A stretch of DNA of 47,276 bases from Hyphococcus sp. (GTDB lineage Bacteria > Pseudomonadota > Alphaproteobacteria > Caulobacterales > Parvularculaceae). Under the pieces are notes generated by a model. It was not told the DNA's origin. It saw only the letters and a list, made by a program, of their open reading frames with translations, and did not search any database. Made by a program: the position numbers and the translations under genes. Positions 38,622 to 47,276 of the stretch are shown piece after piece (positions within the stretch are counted from its first letter, which is position 1; the number at the start of each line of letters is the position of its first letter). The DNA lies in assembly GCA_021776375.1 (NCBI GenBank), contig JAJFGA010000026.1, positions 1 to 47,276 of the forward strand. Direction: 5' to 3'.

Positions 38622-39053
38622 TCAATGATCAGCCTGCTGGCTGAACTTGGCTAAAATAGATTGTTCGCTCTGTCGTTCTTCCTTTGCATTCCTTTGTTGC
38701 CGCGCTTCTCGCTTTAGGCTGTTTGTGGTCTTAGCCCATGCCAACTCGCGTTGTAGAGCATGCTGGAGGTTTGTACGTGCAGACTGGATCGCTAATTGAA
38801 AGCCTTCAGCTGTCGCGAATTTTCTGTTTGCAGCTTCGTTAAGCTGTGCTCTATATTTTTGCATATGCGAAAGCTCAACCGCCGTGGGGTAAGGTGCTTC
38901 AACCAGGATACTATCGTTGGCGAGGCGCTTTAGTCGGCTTCCCTCATTATAGATCATTTGTTGTTGATGTAAGATTTTGGCGTATCGCATCTTTTCAATC
39001 TGCGTTTTGGTCCGCAAGAGTCCGCCAAGTTTTACAACTTCCTTATGTTTCAC
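38622..39053 (-). CDS. Coiled-coil protein after flhB, FliJ-like candidate
   Basis: A 143-residue, charged, almost wholly helical protein without signal peptide or membrane segment (LHQQQMIYNEGSRLKRLAND; MQKYRAQLNEAANRKFATAE; LQHALQRELAWAKTTNSLKR). Its start overlaps the flhB stop by 11 bp, so it belongs to the export operon. Size, composition and place fit the FliJ stalk protein that couples FliI to FlhA. No FliJ is seen elsewhere in the window. Sequence identity within FliJ is low, so this is a contextual suggestion only. Confidence 0.55.
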   Translation of the reverse strand: MKHKEVVKLGGLLRTKTQIEKMRYAKILHQQQMIYNEGSRLKRLANDSILVEAPYPTAVELSHMQKYRAQLNEAANRKFATAEGFQLAIQSARTNLQHALQRELAWAKTTNSLKREARQQRNAKEERQSEQSILAKFSQQADH

Positions 39054-40146
39054 GATTGCGCTCCCCTACAGATTTTTTGCGAAGTTCATCCGCATAGTGG
39101 ATAGCTGCTGCAACAGCGGCGTAATGTTCACGCTTGATTTCTTTGCCAATGTCCACAAGAGCGAAGATTGAGCGCGCAGTGGGCGCGTCTCGTCGAATAG
39201 GAACACCGTGTTCCGCCGCGATCTGACGAATGCGTGCGGCGATTTCATCAACTCCTTTGGCGATGCATACTGGCGTGGCGCCTCTCTCTCTGTCCCACTT
39301 AAGTGCTGTGGCGTAATGTGTCGGATTAACGATGACTATGTCGGCCTTAGGCACGTCCGCCATCATCTGGTTCATTGCAATCGCTTCGGCGCGCTGGCGC
39401 CGCGCACCTTTAAGTGCCGGATCGCCCTCAATATCTTTATTTTCCTTCTTTACTTCCTGGAAGGTCATCATCTGCCTTTTGCGATGCTGAAAATGGCTCC
39501 AAGGCATGTCGACGGCGGCAATAACTACGGCGGCAGCGGTAATAAGACCAAAGAAAAATATCGCCTCGTTATGCAAAAACCCTAATATCGATTTTGCTGG
39601 CAGACCGGCAAGGGCCGGTAGTTGGAGAAACCGATCTTTAACCGCGAATAGAACAATGGCGAGTATAGCGCTTAGTTTTGCCAAACGCTTTACAAATTCT
39701 GATAAGCCGCTCGTTCCATATTTTTGTTTTGCATTGCTTATCATGGATATTCGAGAGAGTTTCGGTTTGATCTTTGATAGCGCAAATGCAAAAGCTTGTT
39801 GTGCGAAAGCTGAACAAAGAGCAGCTAAAGCCAATATAGCCAACAACGCCATCGCCGGGGCAGATGCGCGCGCGATTATGTCCCCCAGAGCTTCAGTATT
39901 GTTTTGCGAAAACAACAGCGTACTTATCTCTTCAGGCTTAGTAAAAAAAGGCAACAGTATGGAATATGTGCTTGTCGCCATCCACCCAGCGATAACGATT
40001 AAGGATACAAAAAACCCGATATAGGTCGCCGCAGAAGTTGCCTCTGACGAGTATGGTACATCACCTTTTTCTCGCGACTGTCGTAGCTTTTGCGGTGTAG
40101 GCTCGTGTGACTTGTCCTCGCCGCTTGGTTGTTCATTATCGCTCAT
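39043..40146 (-). CDS. flhB: Flagellar export switch protein FlhB
   Basis: A 367-residue inner-membrane component of the flagellar type III export gate. The N terminus is EDKSHEPTPQKLRQSREKGD, followed by four membrane segments. The cytoplasmic domain has the self-cleaving NPTH in IVNPTHYATALKWDRE near residue 270. The C terminus runs into the following coiled-coil gene. It overlaps fliR by 4 bp. It sets export specificity for hook versus filament. Confidence 0.95.
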   Translation of the reverse strand: MSDNEQPSGEDKSHEPTPQKLRQSREKGDVPYSSEATSAATYIGFFVSLIVIAGWMATSTYSILLPFFTKPEEISTLLFSQNNTEALGDIIARASAPAMALLAILALAALCSAFAQQAFAFALSKIKPKLSRISMISNAKQKYGTSGLSEFVKRLAKLSAILAIVLFAVKDRFLQLPALAGLPAKSILGFLHNEAIFFFGLITAAAVVIAAVDMPWSHFQHRKRQMMTFQEVKKENKDIEGDPALKGARRQRAEAIAMNQMMADVPKADIVIVNPTHYATALKWDRERGATPVCIAKGVDEIAARIRQIAAEHGVPIRRDAPTARSIFALVDIGKEIKREHYAAVAAAIHYADELRKKSVGERNRET

Positions 40147-40928
40147 CTGGCATAACCCATTAGATCGCCAATGAGTTCGCCGACCAGGTCAAGCCATATG
40201 CCCAGAAGCATCGGCGCAGTCATGGCGAGTAGCATCATGCCGGCAAGGGTTACCGCTGGAATCCCCACAAAAGCGACCATCAATTGCGGCATCGCACGGT
40301 TCGCGGCGCCAATCGCTAAATTGTACATGAACCCGAGAAGGATGAATGGCAGGGCAAGTGACATGGCGGCAGAAAACGCGAATGCAGCGCGGTTTGCCGC
40401 CCATTCGCCGGTTTCGCTCCCGCCGGGGAACGCGCCCACAGGAATGATCTCATAAAAGACTACCAACACGCCGACAGCCTGAAAATGCAGGCCAGAAGAA
40501 ACGGCAATCACGATAGCGGCGAACATAAGCAAATTGGCGATCGGCGATTCTGGTTGAAATCCGAAATTGGATCCGAACAATTGCGCAAGTGACAAGCTCT
40601 GGCTGGCGATGGCTCCTGCCGTCTGGATTGCAAAAACCGCGATGCGAATACTAAAGCCAATCAACGCACCGGAGACCGCTTCAGCCACAAGTATTGCGAC
40701 GGTCTGCGACAGGTTCACAGGTGGGTTGAACCCGCTCATAAGAACCGGGCTTATAACAAGGGTAACAGCCAAGGCGGCAGCCAGTCGCACCCGAACCGGC
40801 ACCGCACGCTCACCAAGGCCGGGCAAAAAGAATGCGAGCGCGGACATCCTGGTGAATATCGCTGCCGCCAGCATGATATTCTCGGTTGCAACGCCGCTTA
40901 GTAAGGTCAAGGACGATAGCGGTTCCAT
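40143..40928 (-). CDS. fliR: Flagellar export gate protein FliR
   Basis: A 261-residue membrane protein with several hydrophobic segments, of the FliR/SpaR family. Useful segments are FTRMSALAFFLPGLGERAVP near the N terminus, SQSLSLAQLFGSNFGFQPES in the middle, and FMYNLAIGAANRAMPQLMVA. It lies between flhA and flhB and is translationally coupled to flhB. Confidence 0.93.
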   Translation of the reverse strand: MEPLSSLTLLSGVATENIMLAAAIFTRMSALAFFLPGLGERAVPVRVRLAAALAVTLVISPVLMSGFNPPVNLSQTVAILVAEAVSGALIGFSIRIAVFAIQTAGAIASQSLSLAQLFGSNFGFQPESPIANLLMFAAIVIAVSSGLHFQAVGVLVVFYEIIPVGAFPGGSETGEWAANRAAFAFSAAMSLALPFILLGFMYNLAIGAANRAMPQLMVAFVGIPAVTLAGMMLLAMTAPMLLGIWLDLVGELIGDLMGYAR

Positions 40929-40939
40929 GGCGCTTGTCC

Positions 40940-43024
40940 TTACGCAACGCCGAGAATTGACGGTCTTTCCGACGGGTCAATTTCTTCGTAGGATATTACC
41001 GGATTACGAATGCCTTTTGCCGCGAGAACAGTCGTCAAAAACCGCCTGCGTTTTGCACTCGTTACGATTGCAGGGAATACTCCGCCGGAGACAGCGCCCG
41101 CAATCTTTTCGCGGATGGAGGATGCAAGGCGGTTAAAGTCGTTTGGTGATAGCGCAATATCGGCAATGCCGTTGGCCTGTTCTGTTTCCTGTTTCTGAAA
41201 CAGGTCTTCCCAGTCGGGCGCCAGCTGAATTAACGGCAGGTAGCCGTCCTCTCCACGGAGTTTGGTTGTAAATTGAAACCCAATCCGTTGGCGGACATAT
41301 TCCGTAATTTGTTCGGGTGAAGACAGAACAGAGCGCCCCTCTGCAATCGCTTCCAATATGACAGGCAGATTACGGATTGATATGCGTTCTTCGAGCAATA
41401 ACCGCAGCACGGCTTGGATAAGGTCGAAGGGGGTTTGGTCGGTAATAAACTCGTCGAGAATTTTCTGGTTTGCCTCTGCCTTTGCAGTATCAGAAGTCGC
41501 AACAAATTCGTCGAGAATACGGCGGAGTGCACGCCGCGTCATCAACCGCGCAAAGTTCGATTTAATCACTTCGAGAAGATGAGTTGCAGCAACTTCAACC
41601 GGCTCGATAACCGGCAGTCCCAGTATTACGGCGTCTTCCTGACGATCGGCGGCAATCCATCGTGCGGGAGCGTTGTATACTGGTTCTTTGACGTCGCGAC
41701 CGGAGATATCCAATGGGACGTCATCTCGCGTTAAGACCATAACGCCTCTCGGATCCAATGTGCTTCGCGCAACCTCGACGCCGTGAATACGGATCACATA
41801 TTCATTCTCGCGTAGCGCCGTGTTGTCGGTTAGGCGGATTGCAGGGACGATGAATCCGAACTCAGCGGCGACATATTTCCGAATCTTCACGATGCGTTTA
41901 TCGAGGCCAACATCGGAGTCCATACAAAGTGGTATGATATCAGGTGCAAATTCAATATGAATTTCATCTAGATCGAGAATGTCGCCCAGAGATTCTTGTT
42001 TTGGCAAACTATCCGTAGCCTCATCGGCTGACTCGATCTCGCTAGTCTCCGCGCGCTGTTTTCGTTGATATGCATAATATGCCGTAGCGCCCAAAATTAT
42101 CGCGAAGGCCATAAATGGTACAAACGGCATTCCTGGTAAGAGAGCGAAGACGCCAAGCATCACTGCCACAGTGGCGATAGCAGAAGGGTACTCGCCAAAT
42201 TGATCAAAAAGAGCACGGTCGGCCGATCCATGAATGCCGCCTTTTGAGAGCAGAAGCGCGGCAGCAATAGATATAATAACGGAAGGAATTTGAGAGACCA
42301 GGCCGTCGCCTACGGTCAATATTGAGTATGTTGTAATTGCATCGCTGAATGAAAGTTTGTGCACGCCGATGCCAATTGCCAGGCCGACAACTAGATTGAG
42401 CAACGTAATTAACAGTCCAGCGACAGCGTCGCCCTTTACGAATTTAGACGCACCGTCCAATGACCCGAAAAATGTCGTTTCTTCCTGCTCACGTTTGCGC
42501 CTTTGTTTTGCTTCATCATGGCTGATGGCGCCGGCCGCCATGTCTGAATCGATTGCGAGCTGTTTTCCTGGCATGCCATCAAGTGCGAACCGTGCGCCAA
42601 CCTCGGCCATTCTCCCCGCGCCCTTGGTGATCACCATGAAATTCACGATCAACAGTACGACGAAGATGACTAGGCCTAAGAATACATTGCCACCCATGAT
42701 GAACATCGCAAATCCACGAATAACACCGCCAGCAGCATCTACGCCGGTGTGGCCTTGGCCGATAATAAGCTTTGTTGACGAAATGTTCAGCGATAGTCGC
42801 AGCAAAAGCGACCCAAGCAGGATTGTTGGAAACGAAGAGAAATCGAGCGGACGTTCAATGAATAAAGTGATCGTCAGGATCAAAAAGGCCAATGTAAATG
42901 ATACAGTCAGGCCAACATCGACGATCCAGGCAGGCGCAGGCAGGACCATCATGACAATGATGATCATCAATGCGATAGCGAGCATCACGGTCGGCTGGAA
43001 AAAAACGCGTATATTAGTTTCCAC
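40940..43024 (-). CDS. flhA: Flagellar export gate protein FlhA
   Basis: A 694-residue central component of the export gate. The N-terminal half has about eight membrane segments and the conserved FHIPEP-type region, including GAGRMAEVGARFALDGMPGK and AIDSDMAAGAISHDEAKQRR. The C-terminal cytoplasmic half (from about residue 330) is the docking platform for chaperones and substrates (YVIRIHGVEVARSTLDPRGV; LDEFITDQTPFDLIQAVLRL). Followed 11 bp later by fliR. Confidence 0.96.
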   Translation of the reverse strand: METNIRVFFQPTVMLAIALMIIIVMMVLPAPAWIVDVGLTVSFTLAFLILTITLFIERPLDFSSFPTILLGSLLLRLSLNISSTKLIIGQGHTGVDAAGGVIRGFAMFIMGGNVFLGLVIFVVLLIVNFMVITKGAGRMAEVGARFALDGMPGKQLAIDSDMAAGAISHDEAKQRRKREQEETTFFGSLDGASKFVKGDAVAGLLITLLNLVVGLAIGIGVHKLSFSDAITTYSILTVGDGLVSQIPSVIISIAAALLLSKGGIHGSADRALFDQFGEYPSAIATVAVMLGVFALLPGMPFVPFMAFAIILGATAYYAYQRKQRAETSEIESADEATDSLPKQESLGDILDLDEIHIEFAPDIIPLCMDSDVGLDKRIVKIRKYVAAEFGFIVPAIRLTDNTALRENEYVIRIHGVEVARSTLDPRGVMVLTRDDVPLDISGRDVKEPVYNAPARWIAADRQEDAVILGLPVIEPVEVAATHLLEVIKSNFARLMTRRALRRILDEFVATSDTAKAEANQKILDEFITDQTPFDLIQAVLRLLLEERISIRNLPVILEAIAEGRSVLSSPEQITEYVRQRIGFQFTTKLRGEDGYLPLIQLAPDWEDLFQKQETEQANGIADIALSPNDFNRLASSIREKIAGAVSGGVFPAIVTSAKRRRFLTTVLAAKGIRNPVISYEEIDPSERPSILGVA

Positions 43025-43116
43025 GGCTACTCACACAATAAAACATTGATGCGCTACCTTGTCTGTTCTTGGCTAGCACAAGGGGCGCGCCGGTTAGGGA
43101 GGGGGGGCGCATACCG

Positions 43117-43380
43117 TTAATTCGCGATGAATTTGATGACGCTGTCGTTGAACACCGAAAGCATCAGGTTGGCTGAAAAGCCGATACACATTGTAAACGC
43201 GATGAGCATGGCGACAAGTTTTGGAACGAAAGTCAGCGTCAGCTCCTGGATGGAAGTCAACGCCTGGAAGAGACCGATTACAATACCCACGACAAGCGCA
43301 GTAATAAGCAATGGGGAGGCGATCCACACGCCCGCCCAAAGGTACTCTCTCAATAGGCCAATTATTTCTGCATCAGACAT
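43117..43380 (-). CDS. fliQ: Flagellar export gate protein FliQ
   Basis: An 87-residue protein with two membrane helices (ASPLLITALVVGIVIGLFQA; LVAMLIAFTMCIGFSANLML) and the family core LTSIQELTLTFVPKL. It lies between fliE and flhA. A G-rich stretch with a run of seven G separates it from flhA. I find no FliP gene in the window. Confidence 0.93.
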   Translation of the reverse strand: MSDAEIIGLLREYLWAGVWIASPLLITALVVGIVIGLFQALTSIQELTLTFVPKLVAMLIAFTMCIGFSANLMLSVFNDSVIKFIAN

Positions 43381-43401
43381 TTGTAATGACCAGTATAGTT
43401 G

Positions 43402-43710
43402 CTAGATCGGCATTCGCAGCAGTTCTTGATAAGCTTCGACGACGCGGTTGCGCAAAGTTACCGCAGTTTCGACCGCGAGTTCAGCAGAAGCGATCGCCTC
43501 AACGACGGAGTGCGGGTCAGCCTTGCCGGTCATATATGCAGACGCGGCGCTTTCGCTTTTTGCAACAGTGCCGACCAAATTTTCGGAGACTGATGAAAGG
43601 TTGAAGTCTCCTTCGCTGTCATTTGGCGTTGTTAGTTTTGCCCCCTCTGGGGTGAGGGCTTTTTGCGCTGAACTATAGGTTTTAAGAGCATTGAAGGCGC
43701 TGACATCCAT
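43402..43710 (-). CDS. fliE: Flagellar hook-basal body protein FliE
   Basis: A 102-residue junction protein joining the MS ring to the rod. The C-terminal half carries the FliE pattern DPHSVVEAIASAELAVETAV and RNRVVEAYQELLRMPI. It follows flgC by 11 bp and has the usual position after flgB-flgC. Confidence 0.92.
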   Translation of the reverse strand: MDVSAFNALKTYSSAQKALTPEGAKLTTPNDSEGDFNLSSVSENLVGTVAKSESAASAYMTGKADPHSVVEAIASAELAVETAVTLRNRVVEAYQELLRMPI

Positions 43711-43721
43711 GACTAATTTTC

Positions 43722-44114
43722 CTACCTTCTGAGAACATCGAGTAAGCTCGAATACATTTGCCGGGCTTGCTGAAAAGTTGCGAGATTGGCCTCATAAGAC
43801 CTGGATGCTTCGCGTCCATCCGCCATTTCAATCATAAGATTGACATTGGACATTTTTACAATGCCGTTTTCATCGGCCATAGGATGTGAGGGGTCATATT
43901 TATCCTGCAACGCTGAGTCATCGAGCGACATACGGCCAACATCGACAACATTCATGTTCGACTTGCTGTCGAACGCATTTTGAAAAGAGACTAACTTGCG
44001 ATGGTATCCAGGCGTATCATTGTTTGCGATGTTCTCGCTAACTACGCGAATACGAAATCCTTGCGCTCGCATCCCGCTCGCTGCCGCATTCATTGAATTT
44101 ACAAAAGAGTTCAT
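43722..44114 (-). CDS. flgC: Proximal rod protein FlgC
   Basis: A 130-residue rod subunit. The N-terminal rod/hook motif is MNAAASGMRAQGFRIRVVSE with ENIANNDTPGYHRK. The C-terminal helix NLMIEMADGREASRSYEANL ends in ATFQQARQMYSSLLDVLRR, as usual in FlgC. It is 8 bp downstream of flgB. Confidence 0.95.
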   Translation of the reverse strand: MNSFVNSMNAAASGMRAQGFRIRVVSENIANNDTPGYHRKLVSFQNAFDSKSNMNVVDVGRMSLDDSALQDKYDPSHPMADENGIVKMSNVNLMIEMADGREASRSYEANLATFQQARQMYSSLLDVLRR

Positions 44115-44122
44115 ATCAGTCG

Positions 44123-44509
44123 CTACGCCCTGCCTCTAACGGCTATCCTTAGAATGTCGATTGACTTTTTGTAGATCAGCGTCGCGGTCTCATGATCGCC
44201 TTGCGCTTCGATAGAGCGCATCATCTGATCTTCGAGGGACACGTTGTTGCCGTTTGGTGATTCCATGCCGGGCGTATCAATCAGGTTAACCCGCCATGGC
44301 GGCTCGCTTCCAGAAGATGGCGAGCGCTCACCGGGTTGATTGAATTCTTTCGCCATCCGTGAATAAGCCTCAGAAAAAGGCTCGAGTTCTTTTGCGCGAT
44401 AATTACTCGTATCGGCATTAGCGATATTTTCAGATATCAACTGATGGCGGTCCGCAGCATGGCGCGCCATTGCCGAAGCGAGTTTCAATATGTTTATGTT
44501 GTCAAGCAT
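44123..44509 (-). CDS. flgB: Proximal rod protein FlgB
   Basis: A 128-residue rod subunit, first gene of the minus-strand operon flgB-flgC-fliE-fliQ-flhA-fliR-flhB. The motif ADRHQLISENIANADTSNYR is diagnostic of the rod/hook superfamily. The C terminus is DHETATLIYKKSIDILRIAV. Its start at 44509 faces fliI head to head across only 31 bp, or about 80 bp if fliI starts at 44592. Confidence 0.95.
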   Translation of the reverse strand: MLDNINILKLASAMARHAADRHQLISENIANADTSNYRAKELEPFSEAYSRMAKEFNQPGERSPSSGSEPPWRVNLIDTPGMESPNGNNVSLEDQMMRSIEAQGDHETATLIYKKSIDILRIAVRGRA

Positions 44510-44540
44510 TCTGCCGACGTCCTGTTAAGGATTACAGTTT

Positions 44541-45929
44541 ATGAAAATAAACTTCAAAGTTGAAAATAAACTTAATTGGTGTGTTAACCTTATGAATATG
44601 AAATTTAACGATATCGTTAACGGCGTTGCAGCGGGAGCATGCGCTCACCAATTATGGGGAAGCGTCGCCGCCATTGAGCGCGGCGTCATACACATCACGG
44701 GGCTGCGTTCCTTGGCTCGCATTGGCGACCGTGTGGAAATCTGCGGACGAGTGTCATCGTATGGTGAAATCATTGCGATCAGAGATGAGCTTGTTTTGGC
44801 AATGCCGGATTCTTCCATGAACGGCATGTCGCCCGGAGATCGCGTCTATCTCCATACACACAAGGAAGTTCGACCGAGCAACGCATGGGTTGGTAACGTA
44901 ATGAATAGCGAGGGGGCATTTACAAACGGACGACCGACGCCTCAAGGTGAGCGGGCGATGATGTTAAATCCGCTTGGGCCATCGATAACAGGCCGACGCG
45001 GGTTGGGTGAACGCCTGAATACGCGAATGGCGCCGTTCGATACTTTTCTGCCGATCTGTAAAGGGCAGCGGATTGGTCTGTTTGCTGGGTCTGGTGTTGG
45101 AAAATCCATGCTGGTTGGAGAATTGGCCAAGGGCGTGGAAGCCGATATTGTCATCGTTGCGTTAATCGGCGAACGCAGCCGAGAGGTGCGCGAATTTGTT
45201 GAAGAAACGCTCGGGTCTGAAGGCCGCGCGCGTGCTGTTGTTTTTGCATCTACATGCGAGGAACCGGCGCCATCAAAAAGACGATGCGCGCTGATGGCGA
45301 TTACTGCAGCGGAGTATTTTCGAGATCAGGGTCTGCATGTTCTCTTATTGTTTGATTCAATTACTCGGTTTGCTGATGCGCACCGCGAAATTGCACTCAC
45401 CGCTGGTGAAACGCCTTCCTTGCGTGCTTATCCGCCTTCAACATTTCGCGCCATAGCCTCGCTTGCTGAACGGACAGGACCAGGCGCCCGTAATTCAGGC
45501 GATATAACGGCTATCTTCAGTGTACTGGTCGCCGGTTCAGATATGGATGAACCGGTTGCAGACATGGTGCGCGGCATTCTTGATGGGCACGTTGTTCTCG
45601 ACCGGGAGATATCTGAACGTGGGCGCTTTCCTGCAATTAATATTCGACGTAGTGTTTCGCGGTCACTGCCGAAAGCAGCGGGTGACGATGAAAACACCCT
45701 GCTCGCTGAAGCAAGGAGGCTGATCTCGGCCTATGACGATGCATCTGCGATGATACAAACTGGTCTTTATGCAGCTGGCTCAGATCCGGTTATTGATCGC
45801 GCCATTGACGCTTGGCCGCGGCTGGAAGCCTTTATCTCTGAACAGGCTGAATCGTGTGAGGCAAGCTTTGAAAAGTTGAAAATCGCCCTTACGCCACAAC
45901 AGCAGGGCGAAGACGAATTAGGTTTGTGA
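44541..45929 (+). CDS. fliI: Flagellum-specific ATPase FliI
   Basis: A 462-residue export ATPase related to the F1 beta subunit. Walker A is GLFAGSGVGKSMLVGELAKG near residues 180-195, Walker B is LHVLLLFDSITRFADAHREI, and GETPSLRAYPPSTF is the conserved arginine region. The start at 44541 has AAGGA 9 bp upstream; ATG at 44592 (MNMKFNDIVNG) is nearer to usual FliI N termini but has no clear ribosome site. It is the only plus-strand gene of the flagellar block and overlaps the DUF1217 gene by 12 bp at its 3' end. Confidence 0.95.
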   Translation: MKINFKVENKLNWCVNLMNMKFNDIVNGVAAGACAHQLWGSVAAIERGVIHITGLRSLARIGDRVEICGRVSSYGEIIAIRDELVLAMPDSSMNGMSPGDRVYLHTHKEVRPSNAWVGNVMNSEGAFTNGRPTPQGERAMMLNPLGPSITGRRGLGERLNTRMAPFDTFLPICKGQRIGLFAGSGVGKSMLVGELAKGVEADIVIVALIGERSREVREFVEETLGSEGRARAVVFASTCEEPAPSKRRCALMAITAAEYFRDQGLHVLLLFDSITRFADAHREIALTAGETPSLRAYPPSTFRAIASLAERTGPGARNSGDITAIFSVLVAGSDMDEPVADMVRGILDGHVVLDREISERGRFPAINIRRSVSRSLPKAAGDDENTLLAEARRLISAYDDASAMIQTGLYAAGSDPVIDRAIDAWPRLEAFISEQAESCEASFEKLKIALTPQQQGEDELGL

Positions 45930-46760
45930 AAGCAACAAGTTCTCAGTTGCTCCGGCGCCTAGGCTAGGCCCCTGGAGAAGAATTAGTGCTCCATACCCAG
46001 GTGTGGCGGGGCTGGGGCCGTTCTCTACTTGCCGCATAAGGAAGAAACGGCGCAGCACTTCATCGACGACCTCCGGGTCATCAAACTGCGCGGGATCAGA
46101 CGAGCCCAACACGCTTCTGGCACGATCAGCGAAGATTTCCTGTTGACGGTCAATACTTAGCTGAGCGACGGATGCCCCGATGTTGAAAGTTGCCGCTAGC
46201 ACTTCACGCAATGGCTGTTGACCCATAATTTGGAACCAGGCGGTCTTCTCAGTTGTATCCGGACCTGCCAGGGCTGGAATTTCTCGCCTGAAATTTAGCG
46301 CCAGGCGCATATCATTATCACTCTCTCCGACTGCGAGATCGAACTCCCGGACTTTGAAGCGCGCAATAATATCCTCACGGAAAGATTCGAGAAGAACACT
46401 CGAGCCAGCCTGGACATTGCCGTAGCCGAAAGCCTCCGACAACGCCTTAAAGCGTGGTTCGTTGAGGCGATTGGCGAAGGCATCTGAATTTTCAGTCCCC
46501 TCGTCGAGAATTTTTTCAATGAATGCTTTTTTGTTGATTTCATCACCAAGGCCAAAGGCGCCAAGCGCGACGGTTAGCAACCGGCGATCATTGACGAGAT
46601 CTTTTGCGGTTACGGTTTTGCTGATATTCTCACGAAAATAATCAATGTCACGTTCAAGAACCGGTGAACGTTCAAAAACTTCGCGCTGACGGACTTCAGT
46701 TCTTTGAAGTACGATCCAACCAGGAAGACCACCTATCCCCGCCGTCGGTTGAAAAAGCAC
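45918..46760 (-). CDS. DUF1217 flagellar-locus protein
   Basis: A 280-residue soluble protein of the DUF1217 family. Characteristic stretches are VERQREVF-like RQREVFERSPVLERDIDYFR, KDLVNDRRLLTVALGAFGLG, and KAFIEKILDEGTENSDAFAN. The family occurs in alphaproteobacterial flagellar clusters; its role is unknown. It abuts flbT (start and stop share base 46760) and converges on fliI with a 12-bp overlap. Confidence 0.9.
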   Translation of the reverse strand: MLFQPTAGIGGLPGWIVLQRTEVRQREVFERSPVLERDIDYFRENISKTVTAKDLVNDRRLLTVALGAFGLGDEINKKAFIEKILDEGTENSDAFANRLNEPRFKALSEAFGYGNVQAGSSVLLESFREDIIARFKVREFDLAVGESDNDMRLALNFRREIPALAGPDTTEKTAWFQIMGQQPLREVLAATFNIGASVAQLSIDRQQEIFADRARSVLGSSDPAQFDDPEVVDEVLRRFFLMRQVENGPSPATPGYGALILLQGPSLGAGATENLLLSQT

Positions 46761-47200
46761 TATGCCTCACTTTCACCAAGCTGTCGTAGTTCATTGGCGT
46801 GAGCGATGAGGAGAAGCTTTTCTTCATGTGGAAAAAGCGACTTTAAGGTACGCATTACCTGATAAAATGCTTTTTCGTTTAGATGTTTTTGCGTCTGATC
46901 AACAATATCGCGACACTCTTTTTCCGGTAGAGCATCATATAGTGCGCTTAGGCCGCTAATAAGTTCCGTCGAGCCTTTGTCCGGCTCGAGGTCTCCTGTC
47001 ACAATCAGTTGCGCTACATAATATAGCCTTTTAACCGGCGTCGTCGCGTCATTAGGGTGAAGCGCGTCGCGCAGTCTTAGCAAATTTGCATCATTGGACT
47101 TGATGCGCAACTTTGCGCGCTTCTCGCCATTTTCAAGAACAACGCCATTCACTAAAAATTTTTCGTGAGGCCGTAACCGTATGACTAACCCACCAGACAT
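46760..47200 (-). CDS. flbT: Flagellin synthesis regulator FlbT
   Basis: A 146-residue protein of the FlbT family, which in Caulobacter binds flagellin mRNA and limits translation until the hook is complete. The typical N-terminal strand-rich part is LVIRLRPHEKFLVNGVVLEN, and the helical C-terminal part contains YYVAQLIVTGDLEPDKGSTE. It overlaps the stop of flaF by one base (TAATG) and runs directly into the DUF1217 gene, so the three are probably co-transcribed. Confidence 0.93.
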   Translation of the reverse strand: MSGGLVIRLRPHEKFLVNGVVLENGEKRAKLRIKSNDANLLRLRDALHPNDATTPVKRLYYVAQLIVTGDLEPDKGSTELISGLSALYDALPEKECRDIVDQTQKHLNEKAFYQVMRTLKSLFPHEEKLLLIAHANELRQLGESEA

Positions 47201-47276
47201 TAGTCAAGGATTTCTGTTGGGGGTTGAGTTCGCAATCCGCGCATGATCATTGTGTTCACTTCAATAAGAATTTTCA
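47200..47276 (-). CDS. flaF: FlaF C-terminal end, cut by window edge
   Basis: Only the last 24 codons are in the window, reading KILIEVNTMIMRGL, then RTQPPTEILD and TAA. The LIEVN-xx-IMRGL pattern and the position directly before flbT fit FlaF, the flagellin secretion/assembly partner of FlbT. Identification rests on this short tail and on gene order. Confidence 0.6.
   Translation of the reverse strand, partial: KILIEVNTMIMRGLRTQPPTEILD

Noticed and set aside
43098-43110. G-rich tract between fliQ and flhA.
   Set aside because: It lies between genes and changes no reading frame; it could affect spacing only.

Overview
The window is chromosomal DNA of an alphaproteobacterium. The evidence is the flaF-flbT-DUF1217 set typical of alphaproteobacterial flagellar loci, an NAD-type fdsGBA formate dehydrogenase, a rhizobial-type glycerol ABC transporter (glpSTPQUV), a perfect CtrA box (TTAA-N7-TTAAC), and an intergenic palindrome resembling Rhizobiales repeats. 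I cannot place it to order. No CRISPR array, phage or insertion sequence is visible.

Layout. (1) 1-3.4 kb: gyrB, cut by the window edge, converges on a TraB/GumN-family gene. (2) 3.7 kb: tRNA-Arg(CCG). (3) 4.1-12.4 kb: a TonB-dependent receptor with its own terminator, then a tight four-gene operon: ethanolamine-type permease, glutamine-synthetase-like ligase, aldehyde dehydrogenase and Fe-dependent alcohol dehydrogenase. This fits gamma-glutamyl activation and oxidation of an amino alcohol, most simply ethanolamine. (4) 12.4-18.4 kb, minus strand: glycerol ABC transporter glpSTPQUV. (5) 18.6-27.4 kb: a decay zone. Seven genes are broken by frameshifts and/or in-frame stops: an alpha/beta hydrolase, an outer-membrane barrel, a LolA-like protein, an RND/MMPL exporter, a GST, a LysR regulator and a methyltransferase. 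One glycerophosphodiesterase gene in it looks intact. (6) 27.4-36.8 kb: one-carbon module with folD, a DUF1244 gene, fdsG-fdsB-fdsA-fdhD and fhs. (7) 36.8-38.6 kb: a GGDEF protein with an altered signature (GGNEF) and an XRE regulator behind the CtrA box. (8) 38.6-47.3 kb: flagellar export and rod genes (FliJ-like candidate, flhB, fliR, flhA, fliQ, fliE, flgC, flgB, fliI, DUF1217, flbT, flaF).

How the parts may connect (inference): a periplasmic phosphodiesterase, a glycerol importer and an ethanolamine oxidation route could together use glycerophospholipid head groups. Ethanolamine oxidised through a gamma-glutamyl intermediate would give glycine. One-carbon units from glycine cleavage could then pass through FolD and Fhs to formate, and Fds would oxidise formate to CO2 with NADH production. 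The other striking feature is the sharp concentration of broken genes in one 9 kb stretch, while every gene on either side reads cleanly.
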